From Microglena sp. YARC (taxonomy: Eukaryota > Chlorophyta > Chlorophyceae > Chlamydomonadales > Chlamydomonadaceae): 64,000 nt of DNA. The notes beneath the pieces are model-generated. The model saw only the letters and a program-made list of their open reading frames with translations. It was not told the origin of the DNA and made no database searches. The position numbers and the translations under genes were made by a program. Every line of letters starts with the position of its first letter. Position 1 is the first letter of the stretch. Below, one piece after another: positions 11,903 through 20,756 of this stretch. The stretch covers positions 12,574,968-12,638,967 of the forward strand of contig CM039464.1 in NCBI GenBank assembly GCA_022414725.1. Reading direction: 5' to 3'.

Positions 11903-11958
11903 CGGTCGAAATCGACCGGGCGGCTCCGGTCGAAACCGGTCGAAATCGACCGCGCGGC
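11903..11958. repeat. Two perfect GGTCGA-AA-TCGACC hairpins
   Basis: CGGTCGAAATCGACCG occurs twice within 50 bp, separated by GGCGGCTCCGGTCGAAAC. Each copy is a 7-bp inverted repeat with a 2-nt loop. It lies between the minisatellite and the F-box/ankyrin gene; function unknown. Confidence 0.6.
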
Positions 11959-12142
11959 AGGAACGATGCCCATCATTTGTAAACCATAAGGGCTAAAACC
12001 CAGGATACAAGGATACCCGCGGAGCGGGTTTCGCGATCTATTTATTCTTCCATTCTCCCATTCTTTCATTATTTCATTCACAAAACCCATTCACCACATC
12101 AATAAATCCCTACTTATCCCCACTTGCTTCTTCACGTCCAAG

Positions 12143-12228
12143 GTAAACACGATCAATATCATCGACTATTCATTGGTTCTTCATTTGATGACTACAACAT
12201 TTAATTCCACGCACTTGTTTTCCCTCAG
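12143..12228 (+). other. Possible 5' UTR intron of the F-box/ankyrin gene
   Basis: CCAAG before GTAAAC at 12143 and a pyrimidine tract ending TTTTCCCTCAG at 12228 would define an 86-nt intron just before the ATG at 12246, similar in size to the 94-nt intron at 54934-55027. Inferred from splice signals only. Confidence 0.4.
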
Positions 12229-12245
12229 GCACAACAATCAACATC

Positions 12246-13085
12246 ATGGGATCCGTCCCATATCATGGGATCCCAACCGAGGTGTGGCTACACATAGCAT
12301 CATTGACTGTGGACCGTAGCGGATCCTCAACGCCTTTTCCGTGGGCGCTGAGCCGCTCCATGCAAAAGGCAGCGTGGGAGACCCCTGGGTACATGCGACA
12401 TCTGTTGGTGAATAGGTTCTGCTCCATGCGGACGGCAGTTCGTGCCATGCAATCAATGGGAAACATGTAGTGCATACTCGCTTTAGTCCAAGATAACTCT
12501 GATGTCTCTCCCAAAGTAGCACGTTCTTGCATGCTCAGTGAGACGGCACACAGTGACGGGAGCATTGAAGCTTTGAGATGCATGCAAGAATACTGGAAGG
12601 ATGTCATCAATGACAATCTCGTCATTGAGTGCATGGGCCTGGCCATCAGACGCAACCGCCCAGACATCGTGAGGAGTTTCCTCATCACTGGAGGACCCAT
12701 GCGTCTCCGTCGGAAACACTTCGACGACCCATTCATGATTGCCTGCAAGTTTGGGTACGCTGAGGTCGTGCAGATCCTAATGGACACTAATGCGATAGAC
12801 AGAACTGGCTACGCCGACGATCACTATGACAAGGCATTCGCCCACGGGCACATTACCATCATGCACATGCTATTCGAGAGAGGCCTCACTTCATTTGACG
12901 CATGTACAATGGCTAACATGGCATTCAGTGTACTTTTTCGGGAAAAACCTTTCGAGATCAGACAGGACGAGGAGGGTATCATGAGAGCCGCAGTACACGT
13001 CGTGAGCGGCTGCAACTGCAATATGTGTATGTTGACCAAAAACTTGCAGTTGCAGATGCACGCCCTGGCGAGGCACCTGATGTAG
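12246..13085 (+). pseudogene. F-box/ankyrin-repeat protein, one in-frame stop
   Basis: A 75-codon stretch starting MGSVPYHGIPTEVWLHIASL looks like an F-box (LPxE.W..I). It ends at a TAG at 12468, but the same frame reads on without another stop to 13085. The downstream part (184 codons from the next ATG) has ankyrin-like helices such as DPFMIACKFGYAEVVQILMD and DKAFAHGHITIMHMLFERG. F-box plus ankyrin architecture is typical of large DNA viruses and amoebal or algal parasites, where it recruits SCF ubiquitin ligases. The single stop suggests recent inactivation or a sequencing error. The C-terminal CNCNMCML is unusual for ankyrin proteins. Confidence 0.6.
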
Positions 13086-13204
13086 CTAGGGATTGTGGAT
13101 TATGAGGAGAGTGTGGCGCGCGTTCATGATGAAATTGGAGACTCCGTGAGTTACACCTGGCCGACGCCGCATTTTGGTTACATTTCAGGTAACATTTGCG
13201 GCCC

Positions 13205-13335
13205 CAACCGTGGCACAACCGTGAAACTACCGTGATAGTACCGTGAGACTACCGTGAGACTACCGTGAGACTACCGTGAGACAACTGTGAGACAACCGTG
13301 AGACAACCCAGAGATTACCGTGAGGCAACCCAGAG
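13205..13335. repeat. 11-bp tandem repeat CCGTGAGACTA
   Basis: About ten units of CCGTGAGACTA/CCGTGAGACAA, degenerating toward AACCCAGAGGC. No coding signal. The following stretch to 13640 holds nothing I recognise. Confidence 0.85.
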
Positions 13336-13639
13336 GCTACTCAAAGCCGCTTTTGGTCGACGCCGCATTCCTCTTCCCCCCCGGACATAAGGTGGACCTT
13401 AGAGCCCGACCTAAGTGGCTGCTCCCCTTATTCCAGCCCTGGCGCAGGGGCCTCTGACCCCCAGGACCCTGTTTTGGCTCTGAAAATGTGTTCATTGGTA
13501 TTACTTTGGGGGCTCCAGCCAGGCCCCAACCACACCCCAGCCAGACAGCAAAAACTTATAATAATTCCCATAAATCAACCTGACGTCTGATTGTCCTGAT
13601 TTTTGGTGCCATAAATCTGAAAAAAAACGCCCGATCTAC

Positions 13640-13765
13640 GTAGGTGAGTACACACTCGAGGTTGGCTTACCTCTGGAATCGTCAGACTCGCTCCTTCCAA
13701 GCTGTGAAAGCACCTGGGCACTCTGTACGATCCTTGAGGGTTCCTTGAAGTCGCCTTAGTCCTTA
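13640..13765. repeat. Dispersed repeat R2 (ACACTCGAGGTTGGC family)
   Basis: Contains ACACTCGAGGTTGGCTTACC, CTTCCAAGCTGTGAAAG and GGGCACTCTGTACGATCC. The same blocks occur at 33845-34035 and 34180-34370, where they are separated by CATCGATGGGGATTGCC. Function unknown. Confidence 0.75.
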
Positions 13766-13799
13766 TTTATTCTCCCTTCCATCCTGAACAAGCTGCTCC

Positions 13800-14040
13800 T
13801 TCAAGCAGAATAAGTCGATCCTTTACACCATCCTGTATCCTTTGACCCCCCCCCTCGCAGATTTTCGTTCCCGTGTGCTTTTCTTAGTGTGTCGTGTGGA
13901 CGCTGATGGACGAACAGGGGTATGCGCAAGCCGCCGTGCATGTGTGAGGATGATTGATGTACTCCGATGGACGAGGATGATTGATGACTGGACGACACAG
14001 TGTTCCGCCGTTTGCGTGAGGATGACGGGGCTTTGAAGTT
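13800..14040. repeat. Dispersed repeat blocks (CTTTACACCA and GCGCAAGCCGCC families)
   Basis: The segment around CTTTACACCATCCTGTATCC and CTCGCAGATTTTCGTTCC recurs at 47075-47130, where it overlaps the 3' end of the D5-like gene. The following CGCAAGCCGCCGTGCATG and TGTTCCGCCGTTTGCGTG units belong to a family also seen at 28245-28450, 44890-45110 and 51240-51400. Confidence 0.65.
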
Positions 14041-14201
14041 TTGTCAACGACTTCACCCGCATCCGATACTTTCTCGTTGCATTTTGTTAATTTTCTGCAA
14101 TTCGATGCGTTCATGCGGAGCGCGCCGGCCCACTCGATCCATTCATCAAGCGTCCGTTCTTTTTTGTCGGAGGCCTCATTATTAATGTAAAGCAACTATT
14201 T

Positions 14202-14585
14202 ATGTGTGTGTGTAATACACCTGTTGTCATGACTTCTAAAGGCATTGTTCCCATGTTGATAAGCTATATGAATTGCACCGTCCACGTGCTCCGGAGTGAC
14301 ATGGCGCCAGACATAGTCATCAAGCTTCAAAGCTTGTCAAACCACACGGGACGCGTTTGGACAGAGAATGCAGATGGTATCACAGTGTTCACACCTGAGC
14401 TGAGTGTGCATGATACAACAGATGTAACTGCCATTAAGGCTGCGCGCGTAGAGAACAGCTACATCATCGAGATTAATCGGTCATATGTCATCGCTTACTG
14501 CGGCATTCAAATTCTAAGGATTTGCAGACAGCAGCAGCAAGCTATGTTTGTGTGCAACGGTTCCACTATGGATGCTACAACTTGA
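14202..14585 (+). CDS. Orphan protein family 1, copy 1
   Basis: Frame of 127 codons ending in TGA; reading through that stop, the same frame stays open to 14783 (65 more residues, rich in Asp and Ala), so the gene may be truncated by a nonsense change. The last 60 residues match, at the level of pattern, the product at 27791-28159 on the other strand: both have a hydrophobic core SYVIAYCGIQIL / SYVLAVGGVDIL followed by a Q-rich turn (RQQQQAMFVCNGST / QKQQAFSASNGIT). No known family recognised. Two divergent copies support it being real coding sequence. Confidence 0.5.
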   Translation: MCVCNTPVVMTSKGIVPMLISYMNCTVHVLRSDMAPDIVIKLQSLSNHTGRVWTENADGITVFTPELSVHDTTDVTAIKAARVENSYIIEINRSYVIAYCGIQILRICRQQQQAMFVCNGSTMDATT

Positions 14586-14783
14586 CATGGAGGATCCGTT
14601 AGGGTAGCGAATGTTCGTGAGGAACAACTACGTCAGATGAAGGCTTACTGTGACACTGATGATCGACTGATCGAAGAGTGCGTGACCAATGCCGTGGCGG
14701 CAGCGTTGGATGACAGCACTATCATACAGCTAGGGACATTTGAAAGTGGGTCACCTTGTCGTCTGGGACTTACGAAAACTTGA
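14586..14783 (+). pseudogene. In-frame continuation of orphan family 1 beyond TGA
   Basis: Immediately after the TGA the frame continues HGGSVRVANVREEQLRQM and ends at a second TGA near 14783. The paralogue at 27.8-28.2 kb has no counterpart, so this may be an original extension or chance. Confidence 0.3.
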
Positions 14784-14913
14784 CCAATTCAAGTGCCGAA
14801 CCCTGCTTGGCCGTTGAATTTTAGTTCCCCGGAATTCACCACCCTACCCAAGCAGCCTCATGTAATCCATGCCAACCCATGGTACTATAAGGCAGCCTCA
14901 CAAATGCCCAACC

Positions 14914-15516
14914 TCAGTCTGTAATTCCTTTGAAGGCGAACGGCGTGCTTCGGTATGGACGCACCATTTTGTCTTTGTGTGCATGCATTGGGGTCGGAAA
15001 TTGAGAACTAATAGGTTCCAGGATGTCGCTCACCCATCCTTGTTTGTGATGCTCTGCAACATGGTTTGCAGTTGCCAGTTCAAAACTATTGTATGAAAAC
15101 TTTTGAAGGAGCAGGTGCATGTGGCGTGGTCGGAATCGTGCAGCTGAGTGCATGAGAGTGTATACTCCCACCGTGTTTCTCCCGAACTCGTAAAACCATG
15201 GATATTGAGGAAGATGTAACAGGATGCAACGAAAACTGTTCAATCTGTTTGCGTCAATGGAATAACACATTAGGATGCTTAGTAACCTGCACAGTCTATT
15301 GCTCTCGGATGCCCATTTGCACAGACACCGTAAGGTGACCGTGTCCTCCTCATCAATGACCCTCCGTATTGCATCGCCCTGTTCATGCTCGTCCGCATTT
15401 AAAACTGCACGATGCTGGCACACCATCTGAGTATGTATGTCGCACAGGTGCATGATGTGACTCAGAACATTAGCGTTGAGATACATGTTTATCCCGTTAG
15501 CTTTAACTAAAAACAC
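14914..15516 (-). CDS. Hypothetical helical-repeat protein, 200 residues
   Basis: Single frame starting MFLVKANGINMYLNANVLSH. It has alternating hydrophobic helices such as LCRLLSILMCYS, FRCILLHLPQYPWFYEF and TLMHSAARFRPRHMHLLLQ, reminiscent of divergent ankyrin-type repeats of large DNA viruses (the last contains an A..R...H...L pattern). No diagnostic motif. It lies opposite to and upstream of the small gene at 15550, sharing a duplicated 28-bp leader (TTAGCTTTAACTA / AAACACATC). Function unknown. Confidence 0.45.
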   Translation of the reverse strand: MFLVKANGINMYLNANVLSHIMHLCDIHTQMVCQHRAVLNADEHEQGDAIRRVIDEEDTVTLRCLCKWASESNRLCRLLSILMCYSIDANRLNSFRCILLHLPQYPWFYEFGRNTVGVYTLMHSAARFRPRHMHLLLQKFSYNSFELATANHVAEHHKQGWVSDILEPISSQFPTPMHAHKDKMVRPYRSTPFAFKGITD

Positions 15517-15549
15517 ATCTTAGCTTTAACTATAAACACATCTTAGCTC

Positions 15550-15840
15550 ATGGGTGCATTGCCACAAGATGTGTTAGACACGATCATCAACATGATTGAT
15601 ACGCAAACAAAGATCTTGCTGTACGACTCAAAGGTGTTGCATGATCTAGTTTCGTTAACAATGTATAAAAATATAGAGCAAGACAATTTTGCGGCATTCA
15701 AGGTGCAACACAACAAGCAGCTGCAGTCTTGTCTCAACTTCTTACAATATCATGTGTGGAGTGACGGGACTCCAATGAAGAACAGGTGTAGGCACTTCTA
15801 TAAAATTGTCAGGGGCCGAACACGTATCCGCGCTGAATGA
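15550..15840 (+). CDS. Hypothetical protein, cut at its 3' end by a transposase relic
   Basis: 96 codons starting MGALPQDVLDTIINMIDTQT, an amphipathic start that resembles the first helix of an F-box (LP.DVL..I). It continues as Lys/Gln-rich helices (NFAAFKVQHNKQLQSCLNF) and ends RTRIRAE about where the transposase remnant starts, so the true C-terminus is probably lost. F-box assignment is weak. Confidence 0.4.
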   Translation: MGALPQDVLDTIINMIDTQTKILLYDSKVLHDLVSLTMYKNIEQDNFAAFKVQHNKQLQSCLNFLQYHVWSDGTPMKNRCRHFYKIVRGRTRIRAE

Positions 15841-15844
15841 CAAG

Positions 15845-16197
15845 TGCATTGCTCACAAACTCAGCAAAAACGCACACTCCATCTCGGGAACAACAATTAT
15901 TTCAACAAAAAATAGATACTGGAGAATTCTTCCGGAGGCTCCCTATTTTAAACGTGTTCACATGAACACCTCTGAAAAGATAAATTGTCTTTGTTCGCCT
16001 GCGTAAAATCCTGCTTCGTCGATACAAACAACGTTAGAGCTTTCTCTGTACTTGTCACAGAACATTTCTACATTTTCTTTTGAATGTCCGTAGAGAATTA
16101 CAAACCTTCCTCAGACTCCTCAAAAAATATTTGTAGTGAACCACGGAAAAATATTTGTAGTGAAACACGGTGTCCCAAAATTATTTGAGAACAACCG
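15845..16197 (-). mobile_element. Tc1/mariner-like relic, family B end
   Basis: The right boundary is a terminal inverted repeat: GGTGTCCCAAAATTATTTGA followed by GAACAACCG and the dinucleotide TA at 16198, the same end as element B at 28847. Reading inward on the minus strand, a DDE transposase fragment keeps the first catalytic Asp in VCIDEAGF (about 16007-16026). Part of the DNA (GTGTTCACATGAACACCTC and CGGGAACAACAATTATTTC) was later amplified into the 112-bp satellite at 49247-49815. The left boundary is not clear. Confidence 0.6.
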
Positions 16198-16248
16198 TAT
16201 GGCAAGGAGTAACATATATTTAACATACATGCTCTCCAATGAGCATGT

Positions 16249-16641
16249 TTAAATTGTATGCACAGGATTCACTCTTTGCCCCCTTGGTCTATTTTCGCGA
16301 GTCAGTTGTTTCAATTCGCTGATTGTGACACTACATGCATCGAGAGCATCCTCTGTGATGTCGAACCCCTTCTCCTGCGCCCACATCAGTGCTTGACGGC
16401 CGCAGAAGAGTCCATTGTCATCTCTGATGGCTGGCAATGAAGTCACCTGCCACACCGAGAGTAGTTCAGTAACGCAATATGTAAGGGGCTCATCCAGTGC
16501 TATGATGCGAAACCCCATGATATCCTGTAGTGGATGGAATATATGGTTGTATGCTTGAAGTGACGGACAAGAGGCAGATACGATGACAAATTTGTGTCCC
16601 ATGTTTGTTGTTGTTAATACATAAGCGACAATATTTTGCAA
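16249..16641 (-). CDS. Small thioredoxin-fold-like protein
   Basis: 130 codons. The pattern fits a thioredoxin-like fold: strand KFVIVSASCPSL with one Cys where CxxC would sit, strand FRIIALDEP, then VTSLPAIRDDNGLFCGRQAL, in which Pro after a hydrophobic residue matches the cis-Pro loop followed by a strand and helix. Because the second active Cys is missing, redox activity is doubtful. Such small proteins are common in large DNA viruses. Single frame, no lesions. Assignment rests on motif order only. Confidence 0.4.
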   Translation of the reverse strand: MQNIVAYVLTTTNMGHKFVIVSASCPSLQAYNHIFHPLQDIMGFRIIALDEPLTYCVTELLSVWQVTSLPAIRDDNGLFCGRQALMWAQEKGFDITEDALDACSVTISELKQLTRENRPRGQRVNPVHTI

Positions 16642-16826
16642 TCAGACGCACGTAGTTCCGGACACATCCATGGGAATTACAATGTAGGGCTTGATGCAGA
16701 TGTAGATTTCGCTTTCCTTGTGGTCCTCAAATTGCCCACTAAGGACCTGACCGGTAGCGTTCTCGACATACAAGAAAAGTGCAGGAGCGGGTCGGAAGCT
16801 GTTACGTTTGTCACAGACCACTTGTA

Positions 16827-17254
16827 CAGTCAACGGAATACTAAAATGAAACCGCTTCGAGTACAGCACACCTTACGGTGTAACCTAATGGTGTAGAAAT
16901 CCACGGGGCAGTGGAACACCAATACGATTTTGAATCAACAAATTGCAAGATGTTAACGAGAATATCGTGGTTCTTTTTAAGATCACGGCTCTCCATCCTG
17001 CAGACTCCGTATCGTTCTTTTGTCGGTACTTTCGAGAGTGTCCATTGAAGGACCAGCCGCACTTAAGCGATCGCCTCTTCCCCGGTACCGTGGCCCAAAA
17101 GAACACGGGGTCTTTGTTGATGTGCAATGCGTCATGAAAGGAGGTTTCTTTGCTGGACGGGCCATTTTGTAGGACCATCCACTCATACACTATAACGTCT
17201 GTCGACGCCTTATACCGTTTATTGGGATGTTTCATTTTACTGTTCCGCCGACTG
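16827..17254 (-). mobile_element. Non-autonomous element A1 (428 bp) with Fanzor-type RNA end
   Basis: Both ends carry terminal inverted repeats related to CGGAAYASTAAAATGAAAC and are flanked by TA (16825, 17255). Its inside is about 90% like element A2 at 20331-20743 in the opposite orientation, and its lower-coordinate 90 bp match the 3' end of the Fanzor element A (22394-22500), including the hairpin ACACC-TTAC-GGTGT at 16868-16881. It encodes no transposase or nuclease. A frame of 127 codons on the minus strand is shared with A2 only in pieces, so I do not call it a gene. Confidence 0.75.
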
Positions 17255-17456
17255 TAGAGGCCGCCCACCCAGCTTCATTGTATTCATCCAGCTTGACGTG
17301 TGTACGGACGTGGATGACTTGACAGTTCAGGTCGCCTATCACCGACGCTGCCTGCCTCTGTCTGCCCCTCCAAGAGAGTGATGATGCGTTGCATGCCGTG
17401 CCAAAATCACATGCTTGAATATAAGGAGGTCGATGACATGGGTACGTACACCCCCC

Positions 17457-17515
17457 AACGTTGCCCAAAAGCAACGATCTGCAGTTTTTTAGAGTATAAG
17501 GCGTGCTTTATTTAC
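17457..17515 (+). ncRNA. Relic of a family-B Fanzor RNA end
   Basis: CCCCCCAACGTTGCCCAAAA followed by GCAACGATCTGCAG is identical to the hairpin region at 20258-20288 and 31847-31879 (CGTTGC paired with GCAACG). Downstream ATAAGGCGTGCTTTATTT is a decayed version of the family-B terminal repeat. The outer stem half is missing, so this is a remnant. Confidence 0.5.
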
Positions 17516-17680
17516 AAATAGAGCCCAACCATTATAAAAATCATACAAATGCCACCAACGTACACAGTCACCGTTCAGTATACAGACGACAGTAGTCCGA
17601 TATCAGGTTTCATTTGCAGTATTCGAACTGTGGAAGATTCCTTGTTGGCATGTTAGGGGGGAATAGGGGGAACAATATCA

Positions 17681-17824
17681 GAGGCTATCGATGACTTTAG
17701 ACATCGGGTTACAATGTGGCTGGCATATCCTGAGAATCATGGATTCTCTGCCTGGCCAACGCCTCTCACTGACATCTCTGAGATCAAAAACGTAATTAGG
17801 ACTTTTAGTTGGACACCAGAGTGA
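17681..17824 (+). pseudogene. Gene fragment EAIDDFRHRVTMW...
   Basis: 48 codons ending in TGA with natural composition (LAYPENHGFSAWPTPLTD). The first 25 residues are matched, on the minus strand, by DNA at 2700-2772 just outside the truncated retroelement LTR. Two decayed copies imply a parent gene or repeat elsewhere. Family unknown. Confidence 0.35.
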
Positions 17825-18384
17825 TTGGGGTCATAATTCGTGGATTCATGTAGCTCAAGACAACAAATTGCAGCCTATAGGAACCCTCATGCGCCCAAGA
17901 CCACAAATTGCACCCTGATAGCTTGCTTGCAGGTCCCCAACCCCCTCAACATCTCCTCAAGTCGATCGCCTTCCAATATCGCGAGACTCACCTCCTTCGA
18001 CGCTCTGGTCCTCGATTTTGTCGCGAGAGGGGGATGCGTGCGAATGAATGCGAATCTGCGCAGCAAATGGAAAGAAAGTCACACCAAACAAAACTTTGAG
18101 ATCCCCTAACTTTCTTGGCTGGTGTCAGAATTGAACGATTCCAAAAGCGTCTCCCATGCAAACCCACCTATTGAATGCGTTTCCGCGATCTCTGGTCTCA
18201 GAATCGCGAGTGAACTTTGTGAAACTCGCAAGCCAAGTCGTAGGTCTGCTCTCGAAGCTTCCATAGAGTCGAATGCCTCATAGAGTGTAGGGAATCCGGG
18301 TCCGCATGTCCGCCCCCCCCCCAAAAAAAACGAGGGGTGACGTGGACGAGAAGCCCCCCTCAAGACACCCCATGCGGTGCAATG

Positions 18385-18407
18385 AGAAAAAATAAATTCA
18401 GGCCACA
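18385..18407 (+). promoter_or_regulatory. Shared upstream motif, copy 1 (TCAGGCCA)
   Basis: GAGAAAAAATAAATTCAGGC lies about 50 nt before the ATG at 18451, with a TATA-like ATTATAAAC between. The same arrangement (GAGAAAAAAAGAAATCAGGC, then CA) precedes the unrelated ORF at 32080, and AAATCAGGCCA precedes 54022. Confidence 0.4.
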
Positions 18408-18450
18408 TTACTTGTATTATAAACATATCGCTCTCTGGCAGAGAAACAAT

Positions 18451-18780
18451 ATGTGCCTCACTCGCTCAAGTTTGCAGACATGGCGTGACACCTATCCTAA
18501 CAGCCACGCCATTCCAGATGCTGACATGGATGTAGCATTGCAGATGTACTCGAACCTATGGCCCACTCTTGACCATAGCAGACATTACTGCCTGAACCCT
18601 TTGATCTTGGCTGCCGAGCTCCTAGAGCACGCAGGGGTGGGGCTCTACCCCAATGTTAAACGCTTCAAGGGTGAAAAAGGTCGGCGTTACAATGACACAA
18701 TAGAGCAAATGATCTTAACAGGAACCACTCATGGCATCGTTTTCAACGGGACACCTGTCGTAGACCTAGATTCTCGTTAG
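18451..18780 (+). CDS. Hypothetical protein, 109 residues
   Basis: I chose the ATG at 18451 (MCLTRSSLQTWRDTYPNSHA) over an earlier in-frame ATG at 18337 because the shared TCAGGCCA motif and a TATA-like element lie between them. The product is mixed helical (DADMDVALQMYSNLWPTL, LNPLILAAELLEHAG) and ends VFNGTPVVDLDSR. No family recognised. The following 200 bp to the Fanzor fragment hold nothing I can name. Confidence 0.45.
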   Translation: MCLTRSSLQTWRDTYPNSHAIPDADMDVALQMYSNLWPTLDHSRHYCLNPLILAAELLEHAGVGLYPNVKRFKGEKGRRYNDTIEQMILTGTTHGIVFNGTPVVDLDSR

Positions 18781-18984
18781 AAATTATGTTTTAACCATGG
18801 AACCATCCTTTTTATATCCCGATCTGCAGCTCAACCGGCTGAAAATGTGGACTGTATGGTGGAAGATATCATGGTATATATTAACATTTTTCGAATGCAC
18901 TTCGTATATAAAAGGCAATTTGAAGAGTCCGCATATGCAGACATATGTTTTAGAGGTTGTTTGTGTGTGACATGATTCGTGTGT

Positions 18985-19340
18985 GACAATGATGAAGGAG
19001 GTTCGGGAGCGCGCTGAGGTAACCTCTGACATGGTCCTGCATGTCGGGCATACTGCTCGTAGTCCGCGATGGAATGGACTTCACGAGGTCTTGCGTATCG
19101 TCATTCCATTTGTTGGTGCGACGATTGCTGGTATTGTACCCAGCTGCTTCGCTAAAGCGCGCGGAGCTGAAAGACTCGACACGACCGGCAGAAGATGCTA
19201 CAGTGACGATATCTGTCATACCCGGGTCGACACCGACTCGCAGCGCACCCAGGCGCAAAGAAGCGTCCTGGCAGTCTTCGATACTTGCGTCTTTGGGATA
19301 CCCCGCGTTTCTTGTGTACTCAGGTGAATGTAGATAAGGG
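18985..19340 (-). pseudogene. Fanzor fragment 3 (RuvC-I region)
   Basis: Minus-strand frame with LRVGVDPGMTDIVTVASSAG, the first RuvC motif of Fanzor/TnpB nucleases, followed by ESFSSARFSEAAGYNTSNRR and WNDDTQDLV. The corresponding segment of the Fanzor at 30.6-30.8 kb reads VDPGVTDIVTVTGLDGG, SYSSAQYYRKG and VWNLETADIV. N- and C-terminal parts are absent, so only about 110 residues survive. It lies head-to-head with the caspase-like ORF at 19350. Confidence 0.75.
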
Positions 19341-19349
19341 GGAAATCGT

Positions 19350-20297
19350 GTGTTTACTGTACTCAGGGTCAAAATATTTGACGAAATGCGTTGGCGTCTC
19401 CCGCAGTATGATGATGATGAAGAAGAGCCAGATCATCAATTTTGCCACCATGAACATGAGCTGCCAACCGACTCGCCCTCTTCATCATCCAGCAGCAAGG
19501 CACTTCTGTTGTATGTGGATTATACTTATGTTCCTACGGATCACATTCAGAGGACTTTATGTGTGCACATGCGTGAAGCAGGAACCATGTTGGGCAAGAA
19601 TGTGGATGGTTTGGACATACCAGGTCACCACAGCACGTGGGTTCGCTTTTTGCACCCACTCGACTTTCATGTCGCTGTGCTTCCGGGGCACTTGAAGAAG
19701 GCAGAGCTGATGGATCTGTTGGATGATCACGTGGTACACTCACATGATGACTCGGTGCTCGTGATCGTCTTGTGTGGTCATGGATCCTCCGGCCAACTCG
19801 TCATGACCAACGGGGCGAAGGTGTCACTGGAGGAGGTGTCACATGCGACAATGCATCACAGAGGAACAGTGTTGCCTTTCATGTTGTTTTGCGGTGCGCG
19901 GCCTTCCGAGGGCCTCAACCCACTGAGAGGGATCAAGAACAACAACAAACTTCGACGGTGCATGTTCATCTTTGCAACCGATGACGCTGTCTTGAACTCG
20001 CAAACACTGAATGCATTTGTGAAAGCGATCGGCAGCATCATGGATACCAGGGAATGTTGTTACTCTGGGATTGAGGACGCCATTCGCTGTCACATGCATG
20101 TGTTCAACGGATCCGTCTTGCATCTGGTGGGGGCAAACAACGAGATGCGAGGTTCTTTGTTTCAACCGGCATTCGTCATGCAGAGAGAGGTGAGCTTGGC
20201 TTGTACCAAAGAGGCTACTCGGAATATCTTCGAGAACCTCTTCAACCTGCTGCACCCCCCAACGTTGCCCAAAAGCAACGATCTGCAGTCTGGATGA
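19350..20297 (+). CDS. Caspase-like (clan CD) protein with a Fanzor-type C-terminal tail
   Basis: 315 codons; a more natural start may be the ATG at 19386. An acidic, His- and Ser-rich N-terminus is followed by a strand (KALLLYVDYTY), then SVLVIVLCGHGSSGQLV with the likely catalytic His144, then LPFMLFCGARPSEG with likely nucleophile Cys181, in the order and spacing of metacaspase/caspase domains (about 37 residues apart). The last 30 codons (KEATRNIFENLFNLL and onward to SNDLQSG) are identical to the C-terminus of the Fanzor at 29277-31888, in the same frame, and overlap its hairpin RNA end. So a protease-like frame has replaced the nuclease upstream of the same element end. Caspase assignment is by motif; activity unknown. 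Confidence 0.6.
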   Translation: MFTVLRVKIFDEMRWRLPQYDDDEEEPDHQFCHHEHELPTDSPSSSSSSKALLLYVDYTYVPTDHIQRTLCVHMREAGTMLGKNVDGLDIPGHHSTWVRFLHPLDFHVAVLPGHLKKAELMDLLDDHVVHSHDDSVLVIVLCGHGSSGQLVMTNGAKVSLEEVSHATMHHRGTVLPFMLFCGARPSEGLNPLRGIKNNNKLRRCMFIFATDDAVLNSQTLNAFVKAIGSIMDTRECCYSGIEDAIRCHMHVFNGSVLHLVGANNEMRGSLFQPAFVMQREVSLACTKEATRNIFENLFNLLHPPTLPKSNDLQSG

Positions 20298-20328
20298 TTA
20301 TAAGGTGTGTCCCACTTTATTTGAGAAC
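20211..20328 (+). ncRNA. Candidate Fanzor guide-RNA scaffold, family B, caspase-linked copy
   Basis: Same sequence as 31802-31918: a stem-loop GAGG..CTCG / CGAG..CCTC (from 20211), then CTGCA enclosing hairpin CGTTGC-CCAAAA-GCAACG and closed by TGCAG, then the terminal repeat GTGTCCCACTTTATTTGAGA. In OMEGA/Fanzor systems the guide RNA scaffold overlaps the nuclease 3' end and element end. Here no nuclease precedes it. Inferred from structure and position. Confidence 0.5.
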
Positions 20329-20330
20329 TA

Positions 20331-20743
20331 CAGTCGGCGGAACAGTAAAATGAAACATCCAAAAAACGGTATAAGGCGGTGACAATCATATATTGTATGA
20401 GTGGATGGTCCTATAAAATGACCCGTCCAGCAAAGAAACCTCCTTACATGACGCATTGCACATCAACAAAGACCCCGTGTTCTTTTGGGCCACGGTACTG
20501 GGGAAGAGGCGATCGCTTAAGTGCGGCTGGTCCTTCAATGGACACTCTCGAAAGTACCGACGAAAGAACGATACGGAGTCTGCAGGATGGAGAGCCGTGA
20601 TCTAAAATTCTCGTTAACATCCTGCAATTTGTTGATTCAAAATCGTATTGGTGTTCCACTGCCCCGTGGGTTGCTACATCATTAGGTTACACCGTAAGGT
20701 GTGCCGTACACGAGGCGGTTTCATTTTAGTATTCCGTCGACTG
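20331..20743 (+). mobile_element. Non-autonomous element A2 (413 bp)
   Basis: Begins CAGTCGGCGGAACAG after TA and ends with the inverted repeat (TTCATTTTAGTATTCCGTCG then ACTG) before TA. Close relative of A1 (16827-17254), inverted. Its right 90 bp match the Fanzor-side end of element A, with hairpin ACACC-GTAA-GGTGT at 20689-20702. It abuts the end of a family-B terminal repeat, so it may have inserted into the TA there. No functional gene. Confidence 0.75.
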
Positions 20744-20756
20744 TAGGAAACGCTGT

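Noticed and set aside
16885..17268. A 127-codon frame within element A1 as a gene
   Set aside because: The related A2 keeps only parts of the frame and the conserved portion follows the RNA-end sequence instead of codons; more likely non-coding.
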